Assembly: GCA_016188575.1 (NCBI GenBank) | Contig: JACPHN010000094.1 | Span: forward strand, 1 to 25,611 | Direction: 5' to 3' | Length of the DNA: 25,611 nt | From: Candidatus Schekmanbacteria bacterium | Lineage (GTDB): Bacteria > CSSED10-310 > JACPHN01 | In this document: in pieces, positions 7,516 to 15,239 of the stretch | Layout: every line of letters begins with the position of its first letter | Position numbering within the stretch: the stretch's first letter is position 1 | Notes under the pieces: model-generated | What the model was told of the DNA's origin: nothing | Databases searched by the model: none | The model's input: only the letters and a program-made list of their open reading frames with translations | Program-made: the position numbers and the translations under genes

Positions 7516-8052
7516 CTAGAAGGCGCGCGACGATTCCTCTTCGCCGACGGCGCCGTCAGGCTGGTCAGCGGTGGAGCTGTAGTAGACCACGGTGACGGAC
7601 CCTTGTTGCGGAGCGGCGGCGACGGCTTCAGGCTCGGACCGGTAGGTGCGGACGTCATGATGGGTGAGCTTGACTACCTGGTTCCAGGTTCCCCAGCCGA
7701 TGATGACGCCATCGGCATTGACGAGGAAGCCCTGGCGGTCGCGGTCGCGGGAGCCGACAATGCGAATGGCCTTGCGCGGGGAATCCTTGACGTAGGTGAG
7801 ATCGGCAGCAGAGGAGTCCGGAGTGCGCAGCTCGCCGGCCATTTCGCCGGCGCTACCCCAGGCCATGGCCTTGCCGTCGGTGCCAATGGTGACGCCGCGC
7901 TGATCGCGATCGCGCATGCCGATGACACGAGGTTCTGAAGTTTGCGTGGCGGGCGAGCTTTGGTCCTCGGCGGCGGCGAGGGCGACGGGAGCGAGGAGCA
8001 GGGCAAGGGCGACGGCGGCGCGGGAGATTGCGAGGTGCCTGGTGGGATTCAT
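7516..8052 (-). CDS. Secreted protein with a duplicated GxRDRD/DG/WG motif, function unknown
   Basis: A 178-residue protein with a clear signal peptide (residues 1-28, cleavage likely after ALAAA), so periplasmic or secreted. The mature part contains two copies of a 26-residue unit at 42-67 and 97-122. Both follow R[VI][IV]GxRDRDxxG, then six residues, then DGxxxxWG; 11 positions are identical. The pattern suggests two beta-hairpin-like or metal-binding modules; the Asp-rich loops could bind calcium, which is inference. The C-terminus has a VTVVYYSS strand and an acidic tail. The ribosome binding site AGGAG is 7 bases from the ATG. No family is recognised. The upstream region (8053-8240) is AT-richer than its surroundings. 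Confidence 0.75.
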   Translation of the reverse strand: MNPTRHLAISRAAVALALLLAPVALAAAEDQSSPATQTSEPRVIGMRDRDQRGVTIGTDGKAMAWGSAGEMAGELRTPDSSAADLTYVKDSPRKAIRIVGSRDRDRQGFLVNADGVIIGWGTWNQVVKLTHHDVRTYRSEPEAVAAAPQQGSVTVVYYSSTADQPDGAVGEEESSRAF

Positions 8053-8238
8053 GGAGGCTCTCCTGAACGGGTGTGGAAATAGTAGTGGAGCAAATCACAC
8101 CGAGAAATGCAAAATCGGCGCCAAGATCATCAGGCATGAAAACGTGGTAGGGAGAGGATTTTTCGGGACAATTCAGGTGAAGGTGCCAGAATTGTTCGTG
8201 TGTTTTTGTGTGCGCAATTTTGTGTATTCTTGCGCCCG

Positions 8239-8255
8239 GCCGTCACGCCGACGGC
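8239..8255 (-). terminator. Hairpin overlapping the arcA stop codon
   Basis: GCCGTC (8239-8244) and GACGGC (8250-8255) pair over a 5-base loop and span the stop codon of the arginine deiminase gene (8243-8245). No T-tract follows on the minus strand, so any termination role is uncertain. Confidence 0.25.
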
Positions 8256-9538
8256 GGCTCGCCACCATCACGCTCTAACGGCATCGTCAGACACCGCGGT
8301 CCCCCGCGGCCGCGCGTCAGCTCGTTGCTGTCGATGTGAACCGCCAGCCGCATGCCGCTCGCGCACAACCGGTCCGCATCGCTCCCGAATTCCTCGCGGA
8401 ATAGCTTGAGAAATCCCGGCCCGTCGCACAACCGGTACCCGGACTGTGCCAACGCCTGCGCCGTGTGCTCGTTGCGCCCATATCCGACCACGATTCCGGG
8501 GGCGATCGCCACGTAGTTCGCGCCGTCTGTCCACTGCTCGCGCTGCTCGTACAGAGGATGCCCACCGCCGCAGAAGATCGGCCTCACGGCCACGCCCTCG
8601 GCGGCCAGCGCCTGCAGAAGGTTCCCCGCCGATTCGCGGACCGTGACCCCATCGCGGACCAGCTCGAGCCTTACCGCGCGACACTCCTCGCGCCCGCCCG
8701 GGCGCAGGATGGGGCCATAGACGGCGACGGCGTCCTTGTCCACAAATGTGAGCACGGTATCCAGGTGCATGGACGAGCGCTGTTTCGGCATCTCCACCAC
8801 CAGCATGCGCTCGACCCCGGCCTGGCGGAGGTCCTCTGACAGGTGAACGATCTTCGACCAGGTGGTTCGCTCGCTGGCTCCCACCAGCACGAGCCCCTGC
8901 CTCGCTACCAGAACGTCACCCCCCTCGATTGTTAGCGGAAACGAGCCGCCGGTTTCCCGCAGCCACCGGCAGCGCTTGCTGATGCGACCGGGGGCGAACC
9001 ACGGGTGATGCTCGACGACGGCCCAGGTCAGCACCGTTTCCCGCCGCCGCGCCGGCTTGTGCGCGTTCCCGACGATGATCAGGTCGTGGGCTACGGCGGC
9101 CAGATCCCGGGTGAAGATGAGGTTTACCAGCGGCGGAAACAGCTCAGCGTCCTCCACTTCGCCGCCCAGTGTGCCGACGATCAGCGATGCCGCCAGCCTG
9201 TCGCTGTCGAGCGCCAGCAAGCGCCGCGCATCCGCGTCGGCCAGGTGCGTGAGACGGCTCGTCTCCTCAACCACGAAGTGCCGCACGCTCGGCTGCTCCA
9301 GGACTTCCGCCAGCATCGCTTCAAATACCCCGACTTCTGCCACCGTTCCGAGCACTGCGCACAGCTCGCGGTGCTCCCTGCGCGCTCCGGGGACGTGGAT
9401 CAGGTCATCGAAAAGCAGGAAGTTCCGGCCTTCGGGGTGGATATTTTCGGGGAGCATGCGCTCGTGCGCCGGCCCCGGAGGTTGCACGACGACGCGCCGC
9501 AGGCGATCGGTCTCACTTACGACGCTTATCACGCTCAT
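8243..9538 (-). CDS. arcA: Arginine deiminase
   Basis: Hydrolyses L-arginine to citrulline and ammonia, the first step of the arginine deiminase pathway. The 431-residue protein has the full amidinotransferase-fold signature: FDDLIHV (43-49), NLIFTRD with Asp145, EGGD (205-208), MHLDT with His258 and Asp260, and the catalytic Cys416 in RGGPRCLTMPL near the C-terminus. Length and motif order match ArcA (about 405-420 residues). The N-terminus VVSETDRLRRVVVQPPG supports the start at 9538; GAGG lies close upstream. It overlaps the end of the preceding outer-membrane gene by 26 bases and is the last gene of a four-gene operon. No arcB, arcC or arcD is present, so ATP generation from citrulline is not supported locally. 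Confidence 0.93.
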   Translation of the reverse strand: MSVISVVSETDRLRRVVVQPPGPAHERMLPENIHPEGRNFLLFDDLIHVPGARREHRELCAVLGTVAEVGVFEAMLAEVLEQPSVRHFVVEETSRLTHLADADARRLLALDSDRLAASLIVGTLGGEVEDAELFPPLVNLIFTRDLAAVAHDLIIVGNAHKPARRRETVLTWAVVEHHPWFAPGRISKRCRWLRETGGSFPLTIEGGDVLVARQGLVLVGASERTTWSKIVHLSEDLRQAGVERMLVVEMPKQRSSMHLDTVLTFVDKDAVAVYGPILRPGGREECRAVRLELVRDGVTVRESAGNLLQALAAEGVAVRPIFCGGGHPLYEQREQWTDGANYVAIAPGIVVGYGRNEHTAQALAQSGYRLCDGPGFLKLFREEFGSDADRLCASGMRLAVHIDSNELTRGRGGPRCLTMPLERDGGEPPSA

Positions 9539-10712
9539 CGCCTCGGGAAAGTCGCAGGTTCAGGCCGCCCAGAAACGACACGTGGTCGCCGTCGGAGTCG
9601 GAGATGAGCGCCGCTTCGCCGCCAACGAATTTCGATTTGAGCGAGAATCCCGCGGTCAAGAGCAGCGGCGAGCCGGAGATCGCGGTATTCGCACTGACGC
9701 CAACGCGAATTCCGTAGCGTCCTTCCTTGATCCACTTCTCGATGCCGAAGGCGCTGCGGCGATCTGGCTTGCCATCGGCCAGGGACGCATTCTCGGTGAT
9801 GTCCGCGTCGATCGCGATGGCGTAGTCGTCCGCTTTCATCCACGAAATTCCGGCGCGAACCTGCGGCTCCAGCCGGACCGTGCGATCGTCGGGCATGGCG
9901 AATGAGGGGCCGTTGAGGTTTCGGCCAACAAAGGCCAGGCGCGAACGCCCCAGCATCAGAATGACGCCGGCGTCAAGGGCCCAGCCGGCCTGTTCCTCGT
10001 TGGGTTGATCGCGCACCGAGTCGAGAAGCCTCTTTGGATCGGCGGTCTCGACTTCCCACACGCTTTTTCGCGCCGCCGTCGTCCGCAACTGGATGAACCG
10101 CACGTTACCGCCGAGCAGATAACCTTGCTCCGGCTTGAACGCCGCGGCGCTGACGACCGCCTCCCGCCTGTCGAAGCCGCTAAGAGTGAGAAACGAGGCG
10201 TTTTTCGTGATCGAGAACTCCCCACCCGGATCTCCCGCGGCGATGTGAGTCAGGTCTACCGTGCTGCTCACGCCCTGTACCCGTTCTTCCAGGACCGCGA
10301 GCCCCATCCGCGGCGACGCCAGAAGAAGCGAGAGGTGCTGGCTCCCCGCCAGGTAGCTCTCGGCCGACGACAGGGAGACGAGATCCTCGACGAGAATGCG
10401 CGTCTGCCCGGGATCGTCGTAGACCTATGCATTCCACGGGACGCGCTCCAGCGCCGCGCCGAGGCGACCGCCCATGCGGCCTGACTCCTCTGTGTACCGA
10501 CCGACATCCAACTGAATTTCATGCTGCTTCAACTGGGGGAAGCCGGCGGGATTCCAGAAGATGCAGGAGGCGTCATCGGCGACCGAGGTAAAGGCACCGC
10601 CCATCCCCATGGCGCGAATGCCCATCATCGGGAACGGCTCGGCACGCGCCGTTGCTGCCAGCAGCACGCAAGAGCAGCCAACCAGTACCGCCAGGCGGCG
10701 TGGGCTTCGCAT
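9513..10712 (-). pseudogene. Outer-membrane TraF/PorV-like beta-barrel protein interrupted by an in-frame TAG
   Basis: One reading frame of 400 codons starts at ATG 10712 and ends at 9513, but codon 96 is TAG (10427-10425). The first 95 residues have a signal peptide (1-24, cleaved near ATARA) and then MGIRAMGMGGAFTSVADDAS and IFWNPAG, the hallmark of the TraF_2/UPF0164/PorV-like outer-membrane family. After the TAG the same frame continues without another stop (VYDDPGQTRILVEDLVSL...). It then runs through alternating beta-strand sequence to a final strand VSFLGGLNLRLSRG. A re-start at ATG 10307 would give a 264-residue fragment without signal peptide. The likeliest original codon is CAG. It could be a nonsense mutation, a sequence error or a read-through codon. 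It is the third gene of the operon ending in arcA. Confidence 0.75.
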
Positions 10713-10724
10713 GGAATCTGGACC

Positions 10725-11024
10725 TCACTCCGATTCGGATTCGCCCGCATACCAGCGCGTGAGCACATCGCAGATGGCGTGCGCCTGTTTGGCAGACGAA
10801 ATGTTGAACTTGCTGCGCTGGCGGAACACGCCACCGCTTTTCTGGTAGCGGCGGATGGACACCTTGGGCGGGCCGAAATCGCCGCTGGCGGTGTCCATCT
10901 CCTGGTACAGAAACATGATCGTAGTCCAGGCGCCCTTGGAAAGCACTTCTCGTGACAGTTCCTTGACTTTCTCTCCAGAATCGTCCTCGTACGCGATGGA
11001 GATCTCGTCGATCGTTGCGGCCAC
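10725..11024 (-). CDS. Conserved hypothetical protein, 99 aa
   Basis: A soluble 99-residue protein with no signal or membrane segment. It reads like a compact alpha/beta domain: ISIAYEDDSGEKVKEL, then LSKGAWTTIMFLYQEMD (29-44), then a basic strand VSIRRYQKSGGVFRQRSKF, then a helix ISSAKQAHAICDVLTRWY. The dense central motifs suggest a conserved family, but I cannot name it. The start is GTG 11024, with AGGAGG (11036-11031) 6 bases upstream. It lies 10 bases after the adenosine-specific kinase family gene and 12 bases before the outer-membrane gene, so it is cotranscribed with them. Confidence 0.82.
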   Translation of the reverse strand: MAATIDEISIAYEDDSGEKVKELSREVLSKGAWTTIMFLYQEMDTASGDFGPPKVSIRRYQKSGGVFRQRSKFNISSAKQAHAICDVLTRWYAGESESE

Positions 11025-11034
11025 CTCATTCCTC

Positions 11035-11517
11035 CTACAGTTTCAGGCCAATGGTGCGCAAGAACTCTTTTCGGCGCGCGACGTCCGCAGCGCCCTCGAC
11101 GCCGCGTGGCGCGCTGCCGTCGATGACGCCGAGAACGCCGCCGCCAAGCTCCGTCCGCGCCACCACGACCTGCAGCGCGTTTCCGGAGGCGCAAAATACG
11201 CGACAGACCTCAGGAACGTTCCTGATCGCGCCCAATACGTGAATTGGAAAGGCGCCGCGCAGAAACGCGATGAACACGTGTCCCGACGCGATTCTGGTGA
11301 GGTTTGTAGCGGCGAGCTCGGTGAGCTCTTCGTCATTGCCGGAGCGGCGCACCAGGCACGGGCCCGACGCCTCCGAGAACGCCACGCCGAAGCGGATGTC
11401 GGGAGTGGAGATCGCGAGCGCCTCGTGCAGGTCCTCAACCGTGCGAATGAAATGCGACTGGCCGAGAATGACCTGGACGTCCTCCGGCTTTTCGATGGTT
11501 ACGACTTCGAGCTCCAT
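11035..11517 (-). CDS. Adenosine-specific kinase family protein (DUF355, PF04008)
   Basis: A 160-residue cytosolic protein matching the PF04008 family almost end to end: VILGQSHFIRTVEDLHEAL (16-34), FGVAFSEASGPCLVRRSGND (43-62), ASGHVFIAFLRGAFPIHVL (77-95), NVPEVCRVFCASGNAL (100-115) and TELGGGVLGVIDGSAPRGVE (122-141). The family name comes from an archaeal member said to bind adenosine; the bacterial role is not established. ATG 11517 is chosen because GGAT lies 7 bases upstream and the family starts here; the longer frame adds six residues. It is the first gene of the operon running left to arcA. Confidence 0.9.
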   Translation of the reverse strand: MELEVVTIEKPEDVQVILGQSHFIRTVEDLHEALAISTPDIRFGVAFSEASGPCLVRRSGNDEELTELAATNLTRIASGHVFIAFLRGAFPIHVLGAIRNVPEVCRVFCASGNALQVVVARTELGGGVLGVIDGSAPRGVEGAADVARRKEFLRTIGLKL

Positions 11518-11600
11518 GGTTGAGATCCTTCGCACCGGGTGATAGTTTCGCTTGGTCGTCGCAACCTAACACCAAAGATGCCGGTACGCCAGCTTTACCA

Positions 11601-12734
11601 ATGACCTGCAAGCCGCCACGCCCGCCTGCAGCCACCGCGCGCCGCGATCCGGAGCTGTTTCGCCGCTTCCCTGCGCTGCGGAGCGTGCTTCCGTTCGTCC
11701 CCCTGGCCGACGGGCTACCCACCCCCATTGAAGCCATGAGCGGTGTTGCTCACGCCTGGCAGGTGCCCGGGCTTTTCGTGAAACGCGATGACCTGACGAG
11801 CTCTCTGTACGGCGGCAACAAGGTCCGGAAGCTCGAATGGATTCTGGGCCGGGCATTGGCCGAAGGCCGTGGAGCGGTGCTCACGACCGGAGCGTGGGGA
11901 TCTCACCACGCGCTGTCGACTGCGCTCTTTGCCAGGCAGATAGGGCTGCGCGCGACGCTCGTTCTGATCCCACAGGCGCCGACCGCCCACGTGCGCGACA
12001 ACTACCTGGCCGACCTCGGCGCTGGGGCCAGGATCTTGCGCTGCCCGCAGCTCGCGGCCATCCCGATCTATCAATCCATGGCGATGTTGCGCGCACGCAG
12101 GGCGGGAGAAGGCTGGCCACTCGTCATACCCATGGGTGGATCGGATGCGACCGGAGTGCTCGGATACGTGGAAGCGGCGTTCGAGATCGCCGCGCAGATT
12201 CAGGCCGGGGCCATGCCGATTCCTGACTATGTCTACGTTGCCGCCGGCACGTGTGGGTCGCTGGCTGGGCTCGCACTGGGCTTCCAACTTGCGAGCGCCG
12301 AAGTCCCCGAGCTCGCACGGGTTACCGCGTGCGGCGTGCGCGTCGTGCCGGCGGTGGTCACGAACCTGCGTACGACGCGCGCGCTCGTTACCGGCGCGGT
12401 CAACTTGCTGCGCAGGGCCGGAGCTGATCTTTCGCCGGCAACCACCCGGGCGGCTCGGCTGAAGATGCTGGGAGACCAGCTTGGCCGGGGGTACGGCCAG
12501 CCGACGCCGCAAGCGGAAGGGGCGCAACGCGACGCCCAGGCGCACGACGGATTGACGACGGAGCTGACCTACACGGCCAAAGCTCTCGCCGGAGTGCGCG
12601 CTTTTGCTACCGCAAGCGCCGCGGCGCGTGCCGGGGTCCACCTCTACGTCCACACCTTGAACGCCGCGTCGATCGCGCCGCTGGTGGCGGCCGGTGACCC
12701 CGACCGCCTGCCCCGCGAGCTTCGCCGCGCCTGA
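11601..12734 (+). CDS. PLP-dependent ACC deaminase / D-cysteine desulfhydrase family enzyme
   Basis: A 377-residue fold-type II PLP enzyme. The PLP lysine is Lys74 in YGGNKVRKLEW, preceded by LFVKRDDLTS. The phosphate-binding loop is AAGTCGSLAGLALG. The usual substrate-site motif S-N-H/Q is SHH here (TTGAWGSHHALST, 95-107), so neither ACC deamination nor D-cysteine desulfhydration can be assumed; D-amino-acid lyase activity on another substrate is possible. ATG 11601 is chosen because the frame upstream runs into the divergent gene's leader; the ribosome binding site is weak. It stands alone, divergent from the adenosine-specific kinase operon and convergent with the TAXI gene. Confidence 0.85.
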   Translation: MTCKPPRPPAATARRDPELFRRFPALRSVLPFVPLADGLPTPIEAMSGVAHAWQVPGLFVKRDDLTSSLYGGNKVRKLEWILGRALAEGRGAVLTTGAWGSHHALSTALFARQIGLRATLVLIPQAPTAHVRDNYLADLGAGARILRCPQLAAIPIYQSMAMLRARRAGEGWPLVIPMGGSDATGVLGYVEAAFEIAAQIQAGAMPIPDYVYVAAGTCGSLAGLALGFQLASAEVPELARVTACGVRVVPAVVTNLRTTRALVTGAVNLLRRAGADLSPATTRAARLKMLGDQLGRGYGQPTPQAEGAQRDAQAHDGLTTELTYTAKALAGVRAFATASAAARAGVHLYVHTLNAASIAPLVAAGDPDRLPRELRRA

Positions 12735-12737
12735 GGC

Positions 12738-12761
12738 GGCAGCGGCGACGTCGCCGCTGCC
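12738..12761. terminator. Perfect 24-base palindrome between convergent genes
   Basis: Arm GGCAGCGGCGAC (12738-12749) is followed at once by its exact reverse complement (12750-12761), starting 3 bases after the PLP-enzyme stop. More GC-rich self-complementary sequence follows to 12808. A very stable hairpin should form in RNA from either strand, fitting a bidirectional terminator, but no T-tract is present. Confidence 0.5.
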
Positions 12762-12807
12762 ACTGGCAGCCGGTGGCCTGCCGCTGCCGGCCCGGAAGCC
12801 GCCCGGG

Positions 12808-15042
12808 CTAGCGGGCCGGAATCGGCCAGCTCAGCAGCGGGTTGCCCAATGGCCACATCTCCGTGGGCCGTGGCGTCGGCATCGGCGGTGGCAAAGGCGC
12901 CACCGGCCAACGCTGCGAGCGCGTTCGCCACTTCGTCGAAAACAGGTGCGATTCCGCCAACTCGAGTCGATCCCAGATCTCCACGAGCTCGGCCTGGGAT
13001 TCTACCGGCGTGACGTGCTCGTCAAAGCCCATGCCGATATAGAACAGGTCGTCGTCCAGGACGAAGACGTGAACCATCGCCACCAGGCTCGCGCCGCGGA
13101 CGGGATCTTCCGCGCGCGCCGAGATCGCGTTCAAGTAGTCCGCCCGCGAGCCCCACGCGCCGTGCCGGATGGCCTCGTCAAGCTCGGCGAACACTACGCC
13201 GAGGAAATCCCACCCCAGATCGTTGGCCCGCGATGCGGCGTAGTCCAGGCCGTCGTCCCGAAAACCGCGCTGTCGCTGCATCTGGTATGCCGAATAGCGC
13301 GCCCGCTCTCGGCGCACGACGAGCCTGGGGCGAGCGTGGAGAGCAGGCGCCGCATCGGGCATGAGCACACAGACATCGCGGTCCCCTGCCGTCGAGCACG
13401 TGGCGCGCCAAGCGGCCGGATGCCAGATCCGAAAGCGCTTCGCGGTCGTGGGCTGCCAGCTCGGCGACCGCGGCGTGGCAGCGGCCTCCGAGCTCGCCTG
13501 GGCGGGCGGCCGCGGGCGAAGTGCCGGTGTTCCGAGTTTCCCCGCGATCTCATCCGCCAGCGCCGTTGCCGCCGCGCGCGCGAATCCCGCGGGCAGCTCC
13601 CGGGAACGACGCAGCACTCGGTCGCGGGCCGTCGGCCACGTCCCGGAGACCGTCAGCTCGACGTCGGCGATGTCGTCCCGCTCGCCGTTGACGATCTCCA
13701 GCTCGCAGCGGAGCTCGTCGCGCGCATCGGGGAACAGCGGGTTGAACGCCGTGAAATCGGTCTGCACGGAGCTGACCTCATGCCAACGGACGACAAAGAC
13801 CTCCCTGCCCTTGCGCGTGTCAGCGATGACCTCTCGAAACAGGCTCGGATAGTCGTGGCCGACCACCGCGCGGAGCTCGTCGGCCACCGCTTCGAGCTCG
13901 GGCCGCCGCCCCCCTGCCTTGCCGACAGGAAGCACCGCGAGCACCGTGTAGCGCTCGAGGTCGCCTTCCCAATCCCAGTTGAGAGTGACGGCCAGCGGTC
14001 TTTTCCCCAGGCCGGCGGGCTCCTCGACGGGTGGCGTCGCCGCGGCACCCGCCGCATCGCCGGCGGCGGCCGATTCATCGCCTTCCAGAAAGAGCAGCGC
14101 GCCGTCATGAAACATGGGCCGGGCCTGGCGAGCCAGGGTTCTTGCGAGCGTCGGGGTGGTCTGACCCCACTTGCGGTGGGCGGCCTCGAGGTGCTCGCTT
14201 GCGCCGGCGATGGCGGCGGCAATGCGGCGGACCGTTGACGGCTCCAGCTCACGCCGGCCGATGAGTATCGTGGAGATTTTCGCGGTCGGGATCTCCGCGT
14301 CGAGCCAGGCGTAGTCGGTTGGCCCGATTACCGCTTCGCTGAAGGGCGCTTTCGTCTCTGTGAGTCGCGCGCGTACCGCGGACGAAAGTGGCAGCAAAGT
14401 GATGTGGCTCGCGCGCTCCGGCGCCAGCGCGGACAGCATCGAGACCGGTGCGGCGCCGACGAGGATCATCGCATCGAGGTCACCGTCGAGCAAGTCTTCC
14501 AGCGCTTCGGCCGGTTCCGAGCGGTCGAGCTTCCGAAACTTTTCGGGGCCAGGTTCCAGTCCCACCGCTTGCAGCACCAGTGCGGCGCTTACTGCGGAAC
14601 CCGACGCCTCTTCTCCGATCGCAACCCGCTTGCCCGCGAAATCCTCCAGGCGCGAAACGCCAGAGTCGCGCCGTACGATCACGTGGATCTCATCTTGCGA
14701 CAGCGGATAGATGAACCTGACCTTGGCAAGCACCTCCGCCATTTCGGGTTTCGCGGCCATCAGCGCAAAGGCGTCCATCTGCAGTAGACCGAGATCCGCT
14801 TCCGAGCGTGACAGGGCCAGGACGTTTTCCACGGCCCCCTGGGTTTCCGCGACACGCACGGTGAGATCCGCGTCGTGCAGCGGGCCGGCGATTGCCGCCG
14901 CCAGCTCGAGCGCCGCACTACCCGCCGGTCCGGCCGCCACTACGAGCTCCTCCGCCAGCGCAGTGGCGCGCGCCAGCAGCGCCAGGGCCAGCGCCAGCGT
15001 CACCGGCACCGCCGCTCGTCGCGAAGTTCCTTGCCTACACAT
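12808..15042 (-). CDS. TAXI-type solute receptor fused to a large C-terminal domain of unknown function
   Basis: A 744-residue exported protein with a signal peptide (1-30, ending TALA-EE). Residues 31-310 are a TAXI-family (TRAP-associated extracytoplasmic immunogenic) binding domain: LVVAAGPAGSAALELAAAIA, EADLGLLQMDAF, FIYPLSQDEIHVIVRRDSGV, DFAGKRVAIGEEASGSA and TILIGRREL. After an Ala/Pro linker (about 322-345) comes a second region of about 400 residues that I do not recognise. It contains LAVTLNWDWEGDLERYTVLA, a linker rich in Pro/Ala/Ser, and a C-terminal block VAMVHVFVLDDDLFYIGMGF. Typical TAXI receptors are about 320-350 residues. No TRAP permease (DctQM) gene lies in the window. GGGAG precedes the ATG by 7 bases. 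Confidence 0.85.
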   Translation of the reverse strand: MCRQGTSRRAAVPVTLALALALLARATALAEELVVAAGPAGSAALELAAAIAGPLHDADLTVRVAETQGAVENVLALSRSEADLGLLQMDAFALMAAKPEMAEVLAKVRFIYPLSQDEIHVIVRRDSGVSRLEDFAGKRVAIGEEASGSAVSAALVLQAVGLEPGPEKFRKLDRSEPAEALEDLLDGDLDAMILVGAAPVSMLSALAPERASHITLLPLSSAVRARLTETKAPFSEAVIGPTDYAWLDAEIPTAKISTILIGRRELEPSTVRRIAAAIAGASEHLEAAHRKWGQTTPTLARTLARQARPMFHDGALLFLEGDESAAAGDAAGAAATPPVEEPAGLGKRPLAVTLNWDWEGDLERYTVLAVLPVGKAGGRRPELEAVADELRAVVGHDYPSLFREVIADTRKGREVFVVRWHEVSSVQTDFTAFNPLFPDARDELRCELEIVNGERDDIADVELTVSGTWPTARDRVLRRSRELPAGFARAAATALADEIAGKLGTPALRPRPPAQASSEAAATPRSPSWQPTTAKRFRIWHPAAWRATCSTAGDRDVCVLMPDAAPALHARPRLVVRRERARYSAYQMQRQRGFRDDGLDYAASRANDLGWDFLGVVFAELDEAIRHGAWGSRADYLNAISARAEDPVRGASLVAMVHVFVLDDDLFYIGMGFDEHVTPVESQAELVEIWDRLELAESHLFSTKWRTRSQRWPVAPLPPPMPTPRPTEMWPLGNPLLSWPIPAR

Positions 15043-15059
15043 GACAACACTCCCGCCTC

Positions 15060-15089
15060 TTGCCTAATTCTCGCGCGTCCTGTTAGCAT
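15060..15089 (+). promoter_or_regulatory. Candidate promoter of the UbiB-like gene
   Basis: TTGCCT (15060-15065) and TAGCAT (15084-15089) are spaced 18 bases apart, each 4 of 6 to sigma70 consensus. A palindrome GAGCA-ag-TGCTC (15104-15115) lies just downstream of the expected start site and could be an operator. Support is limited to these matches. Confidence 0.25.
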
Positions 15090-15239
15090 GGCGCGGCAGG
15101 CTTGAGCAAGTGCTCGCGGCGACCAGGCTCCACCGCCGGTTCGCCTGCAGGGTCGAACAGGCGGCGGACCGTGGGTGACGTCCAGCGAGCCGCGGAAATC
15201 CGCACCTGGATACCGTCACCCCGCACCCCGGAGCAGCAG

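Noticed and set aside
10425-10427. Genome-wide reassignment of TAG
   Set aside because: At least six other genes in the window appear to end in TAG at sensible positions.
12694-14238. A 514-codon open frame antisense to the TAXI gene
   Set aside because: Arg-rich without any domain, while the minus strand has a signal peptide, TAXI motifs and a good ribosome binding site.
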